Positions 1-5,261 of a stretch of DNA of 5,261 nucleotides are shown here, piece by piece. The stretch covers positions 1 to 5,261 of the forward strand of contig VHDM01000076.1 of assembly GCA_016876055.1 (NCBI GenBank). Reading direction: 5' to 3'. This DNA is from Verrucomicrobiota bacterium. Its GTDB lineage: Bacteria > Verrucomicrobiota > Verrucomicrobiia > Methylacidiphilales > Verrucolacustridaceae. The notes beneath the pieces are model-generated. The model saw only the letters and a list, made by a program, of their open reading frames with translations. It had not been told where the DNA came from and did no database searches. The position numbers and the translations under genes were made by a program. Numbering within the stretch: the stretch's first letter is position 1; every line of letters begins with the position of its first letter.

Positions 1-276
1 GAGAGCGGCGAGGGCGATGGCCCCGCCGGCCGCCTTCATCTTTTTCACCGCCAAGAGCAGGGAACGTAGTCCGGCACTGCTGATAAAATCGAGCCCCGCA
101 CAGTCCACCACCAACCGCTTCTCCCCCGCGTCAATCACTCCAACCAGAGCCTGCTCAACGGAGGGCGCACTGGTGGCATCCACCTTTCCCTGAAGTTGTA
201 CCACGGTCGCCTTGCCTTCTTTTGCGGTGTGGATTTGCACGCTCACATCATCATAATTCCGCAAGCCCCTGGCCAT
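1..276 (-). CDS. STAS-domain anti-sigma factor antagonist (partial, C-terminus beyond window)
   Basis: A SpoIIAA/RsbV-type STAS protein. In this family it binds an anti-sigma factor or switch kinase in the cytoplasm and is controlled by Ser/Thr phosphorylation. The 92 residues visible read leftwards without a stop. They contain the first strands (VVQLQGKVDA, about 25-34), the helix starting TSAPSVEQAL (35-44), the strand RLVVDCAGLDF (54-64) and the hallmark loop ISSAGLRSLL (65-74). Ser67, just before Ala-Gly, lies at or next to the usual phosphorylation position. The ATG at 276 was chosen. An in-frame GTG at 246 would give MSVQIHTAKEG, which matches the usual short N-terminus of the family better. 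Neither start has a good ribosome binding site. The gene is transcribed away from apt. Its partner kinase, phosphatase or sigma factor is not visible. The family call is strong, but the specific pathway is unknown. Confidence 0.88.
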   Translation of the reverse strand, partial: MARGLRNYDDVSVQIHTAKEGKATVVQLQGKVDATSAPSVEQALVGVIDAGEKRLVVDCAGLDFISSAGLRSLLLAVKKMKAAGGAIALAAL

Positions 277-281
277 GTCGA

Positions 282-294
282 GCCAACTGTTGGC
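282..294. repeat. Perfect 13-bp palindrome in the STAS/apt divergent spacer
   Basis: GCCAAC-T-GTTGGC is a perfect 6+1+6 inverted repeat located 6 bases upstream of the STAS ATG and about 50 bases upstream of the apt ATG. It could be a repressor operator shared by the divergent genes, or a small hairpin in the STAS leader. No clear -35/-10 pair was found in this 69-base spacer, so a regulatory role is only inferred. Confidence 0.35.
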
Positions 295-345
295 CGGCGG
301 CAGAGATTTCTTTCCCGCAGACCTCCTCCTCCCGATAGTCTCCGC

Positions 346-882
346 ATGTCCGGCGATCCGCTGTTAGCCCATATCCGCAACGTTCCCGATTATCCAAAAA
401 AAGGCATCCTGTTTCGTGATATCACGCCGTTGCTCGGCCATGCGGCGAGCCTGCGGGAAGCCTGCCGCCGGATGGCCTCCCCATTCGAGGCCCATCCACC
501 CGATCTGGTGGCCGGCATTGAGGCCCGTGGTTTTATTCTGGGCGGCATGATCGCCCATTTTCTGAACACCGGTTTCATCCCTGTCCGGAAACCCGGCAAA
601 TTGCCCGCGCGATCCGTGCAACGGGAATACGCCCTTGAATACGGATCGGGAAAACTCGAGCTCCACCAAGACTGCGTTCAAAAAGGCCAGCGTGTTCTCC
701 TGGTGGATGATCTGGTGGCGACGGGGGGCTCGGCCGAGGCGGCGGTCTGGCTGCTCCGTTCCCTGGGGGCGGTGGTCGAGGCCGGGTCTTTCCTCATCGA
801 TCTGCCGGCTTTGGGCGGGAAAAAGAAATTGGAGGATCTTGGACTGAAATTTCACGCGCTACTTTCCTTCCCCGGCCAGTGA
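346..882 (+). CDS. apt: Adenine phosphoribosyltransferase
   Basis: A cytoplasmic purine salvage enzyme that converts adenine and PRPP to AMP and pyrophosphate. The 178-residue product is the usual length for bacterial APRT. It begins with the typical helix and adenine-side motif (HIRNVPDYPKKGILFRDITPLL, split here as residues 9-19 and 20-30). It continues with AGIEARGFILG (56-66), the RKPGKLP strand (81-87) and the flexible catalytic loop ending EYALEYG (94-100). The diagnostic PRPP-binding motif VLLVDDLVATGGSA is at 117-130, with the two acidic residues Asp121-Asp122. The ATG at 346 was chosen because it gives the canonical N-terminus; the frame stays open upstream to an ATG at 196, but that stretch has no APRT-like sequence. 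No good ribosome binding site precedes it. The stop codon overlaps the start of the following reductase gene, so the two are probably co-transcribed. Confidence 0.96.
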   Translation: MSGDPLLAHIRNVPDYPKKGILFRDITPLLGHAASLREACRRMASPFEAHPPDLVAGIEARGFILGGMIAHFLNTGFIPVRKPGKLPARSVQREYALEYGSGKLELHQDCVQKGQRVLLVDDLVATGGSAEAAVWLLRSLGAVVEAGSFLIDLPALGGKKKLEDLGLKFHALLSFPGQ

Positions 883-2063
883 TTCCCACCCGGCGCTTCG
901 GGAGGACCGGCCTGGCCATGCCGGTGCTGACCTGCGGCGGCATGCGCTTCCAGCACCGCTGGGAAGAGGATCCTGCCCGGCCGATTCCTCCGGAAAGCCA
1001 GGCCAACCTGGAGCAAATCGTCGCCCGGGCCATGGCCCTGGGAATTCGCCATTTTGAAACCGCCCGGGGCTACGGAACGTCCGAGGCTCAGCTGGGCCCG
1101 ATTCTCCAAAAACTCCCCCGGGAATCGCTGATTGTGCAAACCAAGGTGGCCCCCCAATCCAGCCCGGAGGAATTCGCCCGGATCTTCCGTCTTTCTCTCG
1201 CCAGGCTGGGCCTACCCTGGGTGGACCTGCTTTCCCTGCACGGGATCAATGACCGGGAAACAGCCGGCTGGTCGGTTCGCCCGGGCGGCTGTCTGGATCG
1301 TGCCCGCAAACTGCAACGAGAGGGCCTCTGCCGTTGGGTCGGGTTCTCCACCCACGGCCCGCCCGACTTGGTGGAGGAGTTGGTGGCTGGGGGTCGCTTC
1401 GACTACGTCAATTTGCACTGGTACTATATTTTTCAGGAACACACCCGCTCCCTTCAGGCTGCCCAAAACAACGATATGGGTGTGTTTATCATCAGCCCCA
1501 ACGACAAGGGTGGCATGCTCTACCAGCCGCCCGACCTTTTGCGGAGCCTGACCGCGCCCTTGAGCCCGATGGGTTTCAACACCCTGTTTTGTTTGCAACG
1601 GCCCGAGGTGCACACCCTTTCCATTGGGGCCGCCCGCCCTTCCGACTTTGACGAACATGTTTCTGCCATCGAAAAGATGGGCGATGCCGAAAAGCTGCTC
1701 CGCCCGATTGAGGCGCGTCTGGAGGCTCGTTGGCAGGAAGCGCTCCCGGAAAGCTGGAGAAACGAATGGCAGGTGGGCCTGCCTCTTTGGGCCGAGTCAC
1801 CCGGCCAGGCCAACCTCCGCGAAATTCTTCGACTCCACAACCTAGCCTTGGCCTACGGTTTGGTGGAATACGGCAGGATGCGTTACAACCTGCTGGGCCA
1901 AGGGGGCCACTGGTTTCCCGGTCAATCCATGAAAAACCTCACCGCCGACGAACTCCACCCTGCCCTTTGCCGCTGCCGGGATCCCGCAGAGGCTCTTCGT
2001 CGCCTGCTTGCCGCCCGGGATTTATTTCAGGGGGACAAAGTCCGGAGACTATCCTCCGCTTGA
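879..2063 (+). CDS. Aldo/keto reductase family oxidoreductase
   Basis: A 394-residue NADPH-type aldo/keto reductase of the COG1453-like group, whose members open RRFGRTGLxMPVxxCGGMR; the substrate is unknown. It has a TIM-barrel body with the family's active-site positions at Glu60 (HFETARGYG, where most reductases have Asp), Tyr65, Lys89 (VQTKVAP) and His121 (SLHGIN). Further family motifs are GFSTHGP (155-161), FDYVNLHWYY (174-183) and the cofactor-binding SIGAARPSDFDEH (248-260). A C-terminal extension of about 110 residues contains GRMRYNLLGQGGHWFPG (332-348). Unlike other COG1453 members it has no CxxCxxxC iron-sulphur motif; only Cys363 and Cys365 sit near the end. GTG at 879 is chosen as start because the next Met (918) would delete the conserved first strand. 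It forms a GTGA overlap with apt, suggesting translational coupling. It ends one base from the convergent trmB stop. Confidence 0.9.
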   Translation: MIPTRRFGRTGLAMPVLTCGGMRFQHRWEEDPARPIPPESQANLEQIVARAMALGIRHFETARGYGTSEAQLGPILQKLPRESLIVQTKVAPQSSPEEFARIFRLSLARLGLPWVDLLSLHGINDRETAGWSVRPGGCLDRARKLQREGLCRWVGFSTHGPPDLVEELVAGGRFDYVNLHWYYIFQEHTRSLQAAQNNDMGVFIISPNDKGGMLYQPPDLLRSLTAPLSPMGFNTLFCLQRPEVHTLSIGAARPSDFDEHVSAIEKMGDAEKLLRPIEARLEARWQEALPESWRNEWQVGLPLWAESPGQANLREILRLHNLALAYGLVEYGRMRYNLLGQGGHWFPGQSMKNLTADELHPALCRCRDPAEALRRLLAARDLFQGDKVRRLSSA

Positions 2064-2064
2064 T

Positions 2065-2688
2065 TTACCCCTTCCGGATCCAGGCTTTTCGCAAAACCGC
2101 CCGTCCTTCCTGTTGGAATTTTTCCTCAAACTCTGAGGATGGCTCATCCTCGCCCATCCAGCGGGGATCCGGCATCCAGTCAGGGCAAGTCGCCACCTCC
2201 CGGCAAGCCCACGCGAAATACTCCCGGTCGTCGGTGGTCAATTGCAGTCGTCCGCCTTTTTTACAGGTGCGTAGGGCATCCGCGGCGAAGTCGCTGTTGA
2301 GGATTCGGTTGCCATGGTGCCGCCGCTTGGGCCAGGGATCGGGGTAGCGGAGGGTGATTACCTCCACGGATCCTGGGGGACAGAGGTTTTTCAGAAAATA
2401 GGCCGATTCCAAACGCAGGATTCTAAGATTACGCAGTCCGCCCCGTTGGGCCTTTTTGGCGATCTTGGTTGCCCGACCCAGTAACCGCTCCACCGCCACA
2501 AAATCGCGGTCGGGCTCCCGGCGAGCCCGGGCTTCGATATAAATTCCATCCCCGGCCCCCAGGTCCAGCTCCACAGGCGCGGTGCGTCCAAAGACCTCCG
2601 GCCACACGTAGGGTGGGAAAAGTCGCTGACTGGAAAGCCACGGGTCAAAGCCCGGGCTGGGAGCGGCCTTAGCGGCGCTTTTTGCCAC
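2065..2688 (-). CDS. trmB: tRNA (guanine-N7-)-methyltransferase
   Basis: A SAM-dependent enzyme that makes m7G at position 46 in the variable loop of tRNAs. With the GTG at 2688 the product has 207 residues, normal for bacterial TrmB. Visible motifs are the SAM-binding loop ELDLGAGDG (40-48), the acidic end of strand 2 (FVAVER, 63-67, Glu66), the second acidic site LESAYFL (93-99), the signature RYPDPWPKRRHHGNRIL (114-130), the TTDD region (151-154) and the C-terminal tRNA-binding motif SSEFEEKFQQEG (184-195). The frame is open upstream to 2808, but that part lies inside the preceding gene and looks unlike TrmB. The start is therefore either the GTG at 2688 or the adjacent TTG at 2691. A weak GGTGG lies 6-9 bases ahead. 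The gene overlaps the preceding gene by about 20 bases and probably depends on it for expression. Confidence 0.93.
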   Translation of the reverse strand: MAKSAAKAAPSPGFDPWLSSQRLFPPYVWPEVFGRTAPVELDLGAGDGIYIEARARREPDRDFVAVERLLGRATKIAKKAQRGGLRNLRILRLESAYFLKNLCPPGSVEVITLRYPDPWPKRRHHGNRILNSDFAADALRTCKKGGRLQLTTDDREYFAWACREVATCPDWMPDPRWMGEDEPSSEFEEKFQQEGRAVLRKAWIRKG

Positions 2689-3358
2689 CAAGGCGAACCA
2701 CCGACTTGCCCGAAGAGCGGGCCCGCACCTTGGCAACCAGGCCATTCCGCTTGGACTTGGAGTGACCATTGCCAGACCGCTTCGGCTTGGGGGCACCTTC
2801 GTCGGCACCGGCGGGAGACTTCACCTTGAACAGGCGGACATCCCGCAATCGGGCGATCGCCACCTTGGTCTTCTTTTTGGCCTTGTGCCAGTAAACCATC
2901 GCGTAGCCCTCTCCCACCTCAACGACCTCGCCCCCATCACTCCGACGGGAATCAAGACGGTGGATGGTGGAACCGCAAACCGGATACGGCCCGAGCGGAG
3001 GAGGCATCCGGCGGGCGGCTAGCTGATCGTGACCGTTCTTGCCGTTGAGACCACCGATTTCCTTGGTGGGAGCCCCTTCTCGGACCGGGATCGCCCGGCG
3101 CTCCACAAACATCTGGATGGCCTTCTGCACCTCAGGTAGGGAAAGGTGATATTTGCGGGCGGTATCCACCATATTGAAGTTCTCCTCGAGGATATCCCGG
3201 TCGATCTGGCCGCCCGGCCCATTCGGAGAGAGCACAAACGTCAGGTACTTCAGGGACGTGGAATCATCCCCCAAGGCACTCTTGAAAATGGACACAAGAG
3301 CCGGCGGGAGGGTGTGATCCGAAGCCAGTACATTCAGGTTTTTCCAAAACTTATTCAT
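2669..3358 (-). CDS. Uncharacterised protein with a lysine/arginine-rich C-terminal tail
   Basis: I do not recognise this 229-residue protein. Residues 1-95 look globular and helical; LSLPEVQKAIQMFVERRAI (72-90) resembles a short helix-turn-helix or winged-helix half. Residues 96-140 are loop-like, rich in Gly and Pro (MPPPLGPYP, 118-126). Residues 142-180 (GGEVVEVGEGYAMVYWHKAKK onward to LFKVK) look like a small beta barrel, possibly SH3/KOW-like, with many basic residues. Residues 181-229 are a disordered basic tail ending GGKKRR, with 15 Lys or Arg in its last 39 residues, like nucleoid or ribosome-associated proteins. No signal peptide or membrane segment is seen. The ATG at 3358 is the first Met after an AT-rich region and has no ribosome binding site; a promoter lies just upstream. 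It is the first gene of a leftward unit with trmB. Nucleic-acid binding is inferred from charge only. Confidence 0.8.
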   Translation of the reverse strand: MNKFWKNLNVLASDHTLPPALVSIFKSALGDDSTSLKYLTFVLSPNGPGGQIDRDILEENFNMVDTARKYHLSLPEVQKAIQMFVERRAIPVREGAPTKEIGGLNGKNGHDQLAARRMPPPLGPYPVCGSTIHRLDSRRSDGGEVVEVGEGYAMVYWHKAKKKTKVAIARLRDVRLFKVKSPAGADEGAPKPKRSGNGHSKSKRNGLVAKVRARSSGKSVVRLGGKKRR

Positions 3359-3365
3359 ATAATAA

Positions 3366-3402
3366 TCACTACAGTATACAAAAAAAGTGCCCTAAGTGGC
3401 AA
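3366..3402 (-). promoter_or_regulatory. Sigma70-like promoter for the leftward unit (basic protein, trmB)
   Basis: On the minus strand a -35 element TTGCCA (3402-3397) is followed after 18 bases by a -10 element TATACT (3378-3373). Each differs from the consensus at one position. Transcription would begin near 3366, only about 8 bases before the ATG at 3358, so the mRNA would be nearly leaderless. This agrees with the absence of a Shine-Dalgarno sequence there. The AT-rich sequence upstream of the -35 could act as an UP element. Confidence 0.6.
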
Positions 3403-3418
3403 GGAATTTATTAAAAAA

Positions 3419-3473
3419 TAAACATAAACAACTACCAGACAGCTATTTATATATTTACTTACTTAAACATAAA
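3419..3473 (+). repeat. 10-bp direct repeat TAAACATAAA (two copies, 45 bases apart)
   Basis: Exact copies of TAAACATAAA occur at 3419-3428 and 3464-3473. They lie in the lowest-GC part of the divergent intergenic region, upstream of both genes. They could be paired protein-binding sites, but the local base composition makes chance matches fairly easy. Confidence 0.35.
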
Positions 3474-3481
3474 TATTGGAT

Positions 3482-3506
3482 AAGGAAGTACTGTTCAAAC
3501 TTCCTT
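3482..3506 (+). promoter_or_regulatory. Perfect 8-bp inverted repeat in the glycosyltransferase leader
   Basis: AAGGAAGT (3482-3489) and ACTTCCTT (3499-3506) pair perfectly around a 9-base loop. In RNA the stem could extend by one to three G-U pairs at its base. It sits 38 bases ahead of the glycosyltransferase ATG. It may be a DNA operator or a 5' UTR hairpin. It is a poor intrinsic terminator because the stem is not GC-rich and no clean U-tract follows. Confidence 0.45.
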
Positions 3507-3544
3507 GTTCGTTTCTCGACCCCTAGAACCTTCATTCTCCCTTT

Positions 3545-4669
3545 ATGGAAATTTTTCATATTTTTGTCCTCGGATCCCTGAGCCTGCTCCTTTGCAACTA
3601 CCTTTTGAATCTAGCCGTGTTTCGATTCCCCCTCCTCGGGAGCCCGGCCACCCCCCTGCCGAAAATCTCGGTGTTGATCCCGGCAAGGAATGAGGAACCC
3701 AGAATCAGACCCTGTCTGGGAACCCTCGCGGACAGCCACTATCCCGATCTGGAAATCCTGGTTCTCGACGACCACTCCTCAGACGGCACGGCCGATTTAG
3801 TCCTCCACCGCTCCAAAGGAGATGCCCGGATTCGCCTGCTCAGAGGAAAGGATCTCCCCCCGAATTGGACGGGGAAGGCCTGGGCCTGTCACCAGTTGGC
3901 TCAAGCCGCGCAAGGGGATTATCTGGTGTTTGTCGATGCCGACACCCGTTTTTCCGATATCACCCTCCGCCACGCCGTGACGCTGGCCATACAAAACCAG
4001 GCCGACCTCCTCTCCCTCTGGCCCTACCTCGAGGCCAAAAGCTGGAGCGAGCATCTGGTGATTCCTTTTGTCCACCTTTTCCTGCTGTTGTTTCTCCCCC
4101 ATTGGATGGGCGGGCCCTCCTCCTTCTTGGGCGCAGCCAATGGCCAGTTCCTCCTTTTTCGGCGGGAAGTTTACGAAAAGATCGGCGGCCACAGGGCGGT
4201 GGCTGGCCACCTCGTCGAGGACATCGCGCTGGCACGCCTTGTGCGGGCCTCAGGATTTCGGGTCCTAAACCGTGACGGCACCAACCCCGGTCATGCCATC
4301 GCCTTCATCCGGTGCCGGATGTATGACAACTTCCGCGATCTTTGGCAGGGATTCACCAAAAACCTTTACCCCGCCTTCGACGGCCACTGGCCCGCTTTTG
4401 TTTTTTTTCAGCTCTTTCAGGCCGTGGTTTTCTTGGGCCCCTTCCTTTTGCTGCCCTTCTTTCCTCAAGATCCGATTCTTTGGATTGAGATTGCCGTCCT
4501 ACTTTCGTTGCGGCTCGCCATGGCCCATCGTTTTCGCCAAAGCTGGCGCGGCGCCCTGCTTCACCCCCTCGGCCAAGGCCTGGTTCTCGCCATTGCCGTC
4601 AACTCCTGCCTCCAGACCCTCCGTCGCCGCCTCCCGTGGCGGGGACGCTTTTACGCCCACCACTCCTGA
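3545..4669 (+). CDS. Membrane-anchored family 2 glycosyltransferase (carotenoid/hopanoid-lipid type)
   Basis: A 374-residue inverting GT2 enzyme that likely transfers a sugar from a nucleotide sugar to a membrane lipid acceptor. An N-terminal membrane anchor (about 5-27) is followed by the GT-A domain: ISVLIPARNE (41-50), LDDHSSDGTAD (74-84) for nucleotide binding, the substrate-region motif PPNWTGKAWACHQLAQAAQGD (within 105-125), the metal-binding DAD (131-133), GQFLLFRREVYEKIGG (200-215) and the catalytic-base region VEDIALA (224-230). Two or three further membrane segments follow (about 284-305, 310-325, 341-356). The WTGKAWACHQ motif and the layout recall chlorobactene/diaponeurosporenoate glycosyltransferases (CruC, CrtQ) and the hopanoid-linked HpnB. 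No carotenoid or hopanoid genes are visible here, so the acceptor is unknown and no symbol is given. The ATG at 3545 has no ribosome binding site but is placed right before the membrane anchor. A cytochrome gene follows after 42 bases. Confidence 0.88.
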   Translation: MEIFHIFVLGSLSLLLCNYLLNLAVFRFPLLGSPATPLPKISVLIPARNEEPRIRPCLGTLADSHYPDLEILVLDDHSSDGTADLVLHRSKGDARIRLLRGKDLPPNWTGKAWACHQLAQAAQGDYLVFVDADTRFSDITLRHAVTLAIQNQADLLSLWPYLEAKSWSEHLVIPFVHLFLLLFLPHWMGGPSSFLGAANGQFLLFRREVYEKIGGHRAVAGHLVEDIALARLVRASGFRVLNRDGTNPGHAIAFIRCRMYDNFRDLWQGFTKNLYPAFDGHWPAFVFFQLFQAVVFLGPFLLLPFFPQDPILWIEIAVLLSLRLAMAHRFRQSWRGALLHPLGQGLVLAIAVNSCLQTLRRRLPWRGRFYAHHS

Positions 4670-4684
4670 TTTTTTTGTTTTTTT
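4670..4684 (+). other. Double T7 run directly after the glycosyltransferase stop
   Basis: Two runs of seven T separated by one G begin immediately after the TGA. The only GC-rich stem nearby (CCGCC/GGCGG, around 4629-4644, inside the coding sequence) lies about 25 bases too far upstream to form a normal intrinsic terminator. It may be a weak or degenerate terminator, or merely a low-complexity spacer before the cytochrome gene. Confidence 0.3.
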
Positions 4685-4711
4685 CCTACCCCCCGGCACC
4701 AAGGTTGCAAG

Positions 4712-5261
4712 ATGCCCTCCAAAACAACCCTGGCCGACCAACTCAAATCGGCACGCGATCAGGTGGAGGTAAAGGAATTCGCCGGTGGCCTCCCCCAGGA
4801 AATGGCTACCCTCCCCCAAGTTCGGATCGGCCATGCCTGGCTGACCACCCCGCAAATTCTCAAAGGGCTGCTTCCGGCGGCGCTCCTGGCCGGGATCGGC
4901 TCCGTGTTCCTCGCCCGCTGGCTGCGCACCCTGCCCTGGATTCAGGAATTTATCCTGAAATTTCCCGGAACGGGGGACTTCGCCATTCCGGTCACCGAGG
5001 GGTTCCCCCTGTGGCTTCGCTCCGCCCACTGGCTGAACGCCTTTGTCATGATTTTCATCATCCGTTCCGGCCTCCAGATCCTCGCCGATCATCCCCGCCT
5101 GTACCTGGATCCGGGTTGCACGCCCGGACGGGAATGGTTCCGCCTCCGCGGCCCCGTCCCTACCGACCGGGAATGGACGGCCAAGGAGGACAGTGTCTCC
5201 CTGCCGGGATGGCTGGGCCTGCCGGGCATCCGCCATTCCGTTGGCCTGGCCCGCTGGTGGC
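4712..5261 (+). CDS. Cytochrome b561/HydC-like membrane protein, cytochrome b/b6 domain (5' part only)
   Basis: The frame is open from the ATG at 4712 to the window edge, giving 183 residues. After a polar cytoplasmic stretch (1-48) there is a membrane segment at about 50-69 (ILKGLLPAALLAGIGSVFLA). A loop follows, then a second membrane segment at about 107-124, introduced by FPLWLRSAHWLNAFVMIF. His106 is placed like the first haem ligand of cytochrome b561 and [NiFe]-hydrogenase cytochrome b subunits (HWxNAF). The following ADHPRLYLDPGC, the REWFRLRGPVP stretch and the SLPGWLGLPGIRHSVGLARWW stretch (163-183) resemble the cytochrome b/b6-domain proteins often fused to or encoded beside YedY-like molybdopterin oxidoreductases. 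It would carry electrons in the cytoplasmic membrane. AAGG at 4701-4704 is an acceptable ribosome binding site, 7 bases from the ATG. The redox partner and remaining haem ligands lie beyond the window. Confidence 0.8.
   Translation, partial: MPSKTTLADQLKSARDQVEVKEFAGGLPQEMATLPQVRIGHAWLTTPQILKGLLPAALLAGIGSVFLARWLRTLPWIQEFILKFPGTGDFAIPVTEGFPLWLRSAHWLNAFVMIFIIRSGLQILADHPRLYLDPGCTPGREWFRLRGPVPTDREWTAKEDSVSLPGWLGLPGIRHSVGLARWW

Larger units (their letters stand above)
3359..3544. promoter_or_regulatory. AT-rich divergent intergenic control region
   Basis: These 186 bases separate two divergent genes and contain 57 G or C (31%), falling to about 20% over 3401-3480, against clearly GC-rich coding sequence on both sides. 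The region contains the leftward promoter, a 10-bp direct repeat, a TATTTAT/ATAAATA inverted repeat (3444-3450 and 3469-3475) and a hairpin at 3482-3506. A rightward promoter must lie here, but I found no convincing -35/-10 pair; TATATT around 3450-3455 is the best -10 candidate and lacks a good -35. No small ORF looks real. Confidence 0.6.

Noticed and set aside
196..345. Upstream extension of apt to an ATG at 196
   Set aside because: The added 50 residues are Pro/Arg-rich, unlike APRT, and overlap the STAS gene on the other strand. The ATG at 346 gives a family-length protein.
1212..1658. Minus-strand open frame of 148 codons inside the aldo/keto reductase gene
   Set aside because: It is antisense to strongly conserved reductase motifs and shows no family features of its own.
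1730..2347. Plus-strand open frame crossing the reductase/trmB junction
   Set aside because: It is a low-complexity Arg/Ser/Pro translation overlapping two well-supported genes in other frames.
3396..3581. Small plus-strand ORF of 61 codons spanning the AT-rich spacer
   Set aside because: It has no ribosome binding site, shows composition typical of random AT-rich sequence, and overlaps the glycosyltransferase start in another frame.
4629..4684. Intrinsic terminator made of the CCGCC/GGCGG stem plus T-runs
   Set aside because: The stem is only 5 bp, lies within the coding sequence and is separated from the T-run by about 25 bases.
4499..5236. Long minus-strand open frame (245 codons) opposite the glycosyltransferase end and cytochrome gene
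   Set aside because: Its translation is Gly/Gln/Glu-rich with no recognisable fold, while the plus strand encodes clear membrane and haem-binding motifs. It is a GC-rich shadow frame.

Overview
This is a GC-rich bacterial chromosome segment with densely packed, mostly ordinary genes. One short AT-rich divergent promoter region interrupts it. The gene set fits Verrucomicrobiota or a related PVC/Planctomycetes-like bacterium: a STAS anti-sigma antagonist, apt, a cyanobacterial/PVC-type aldo/keto reductase, trmB, and a cytochrome b of the kind found near molybdopterin oxidoreductases. Several genes also lack clear Shine-Dalgarno sequences. This placement is from recalled family resemblance and is not firm. 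I see no mobile element, CRISPR array, tRNA or rRNA.

Layout. (1) 1-276, minus strand: the N-terminal part of a STAS-domain anti-sigma factor antagonist, cut by the window edge. (2) 277-345: a short divergent spacer with a perfect 6+1+6 palindrome. (3) 346-2063, plus strand: apt (adenine phosphoribosyltransferase) followed by an aldo/keto reductase whose GTG start overlaps the apt stop by 4 bases. (4) 2065-3358, minus strand: a two-gene unit read leftwards, made of an unrecognised protein with a very basic tail and then trmB (tRNA m7G46 methyltransferase). It converges on the reductase gene with a single base between the two stop codons. (5) 3359-3544: an AT-rich (about 31% GC) divergent intergenic region. 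It holds a good sigma70-like promoter for the leftward unit, which predicts a nearly leaderless mRNA. It also holds a perfect 8-bp hairpin ahead of the rightward gene. (6) 3545-end, plus strand: a membrane-anchored family 2 glycosyltransferase of the carotenoid/hopanoid-lipid type. After 42 bases, which include two T7 runs, comes the 5' part of a b-type cytochrome membrane protein that runs off the window.

Functionally the window mixes housekeeping (purine salvage, tRNA modification), regulation (STAS) and envelope or membrane redox functions. I do not see a convincing new multi-gene system. The items most worth following up are the uncharacterised basic-tailed protein encoded upstream of trmB and the AT-rich divergent control region.
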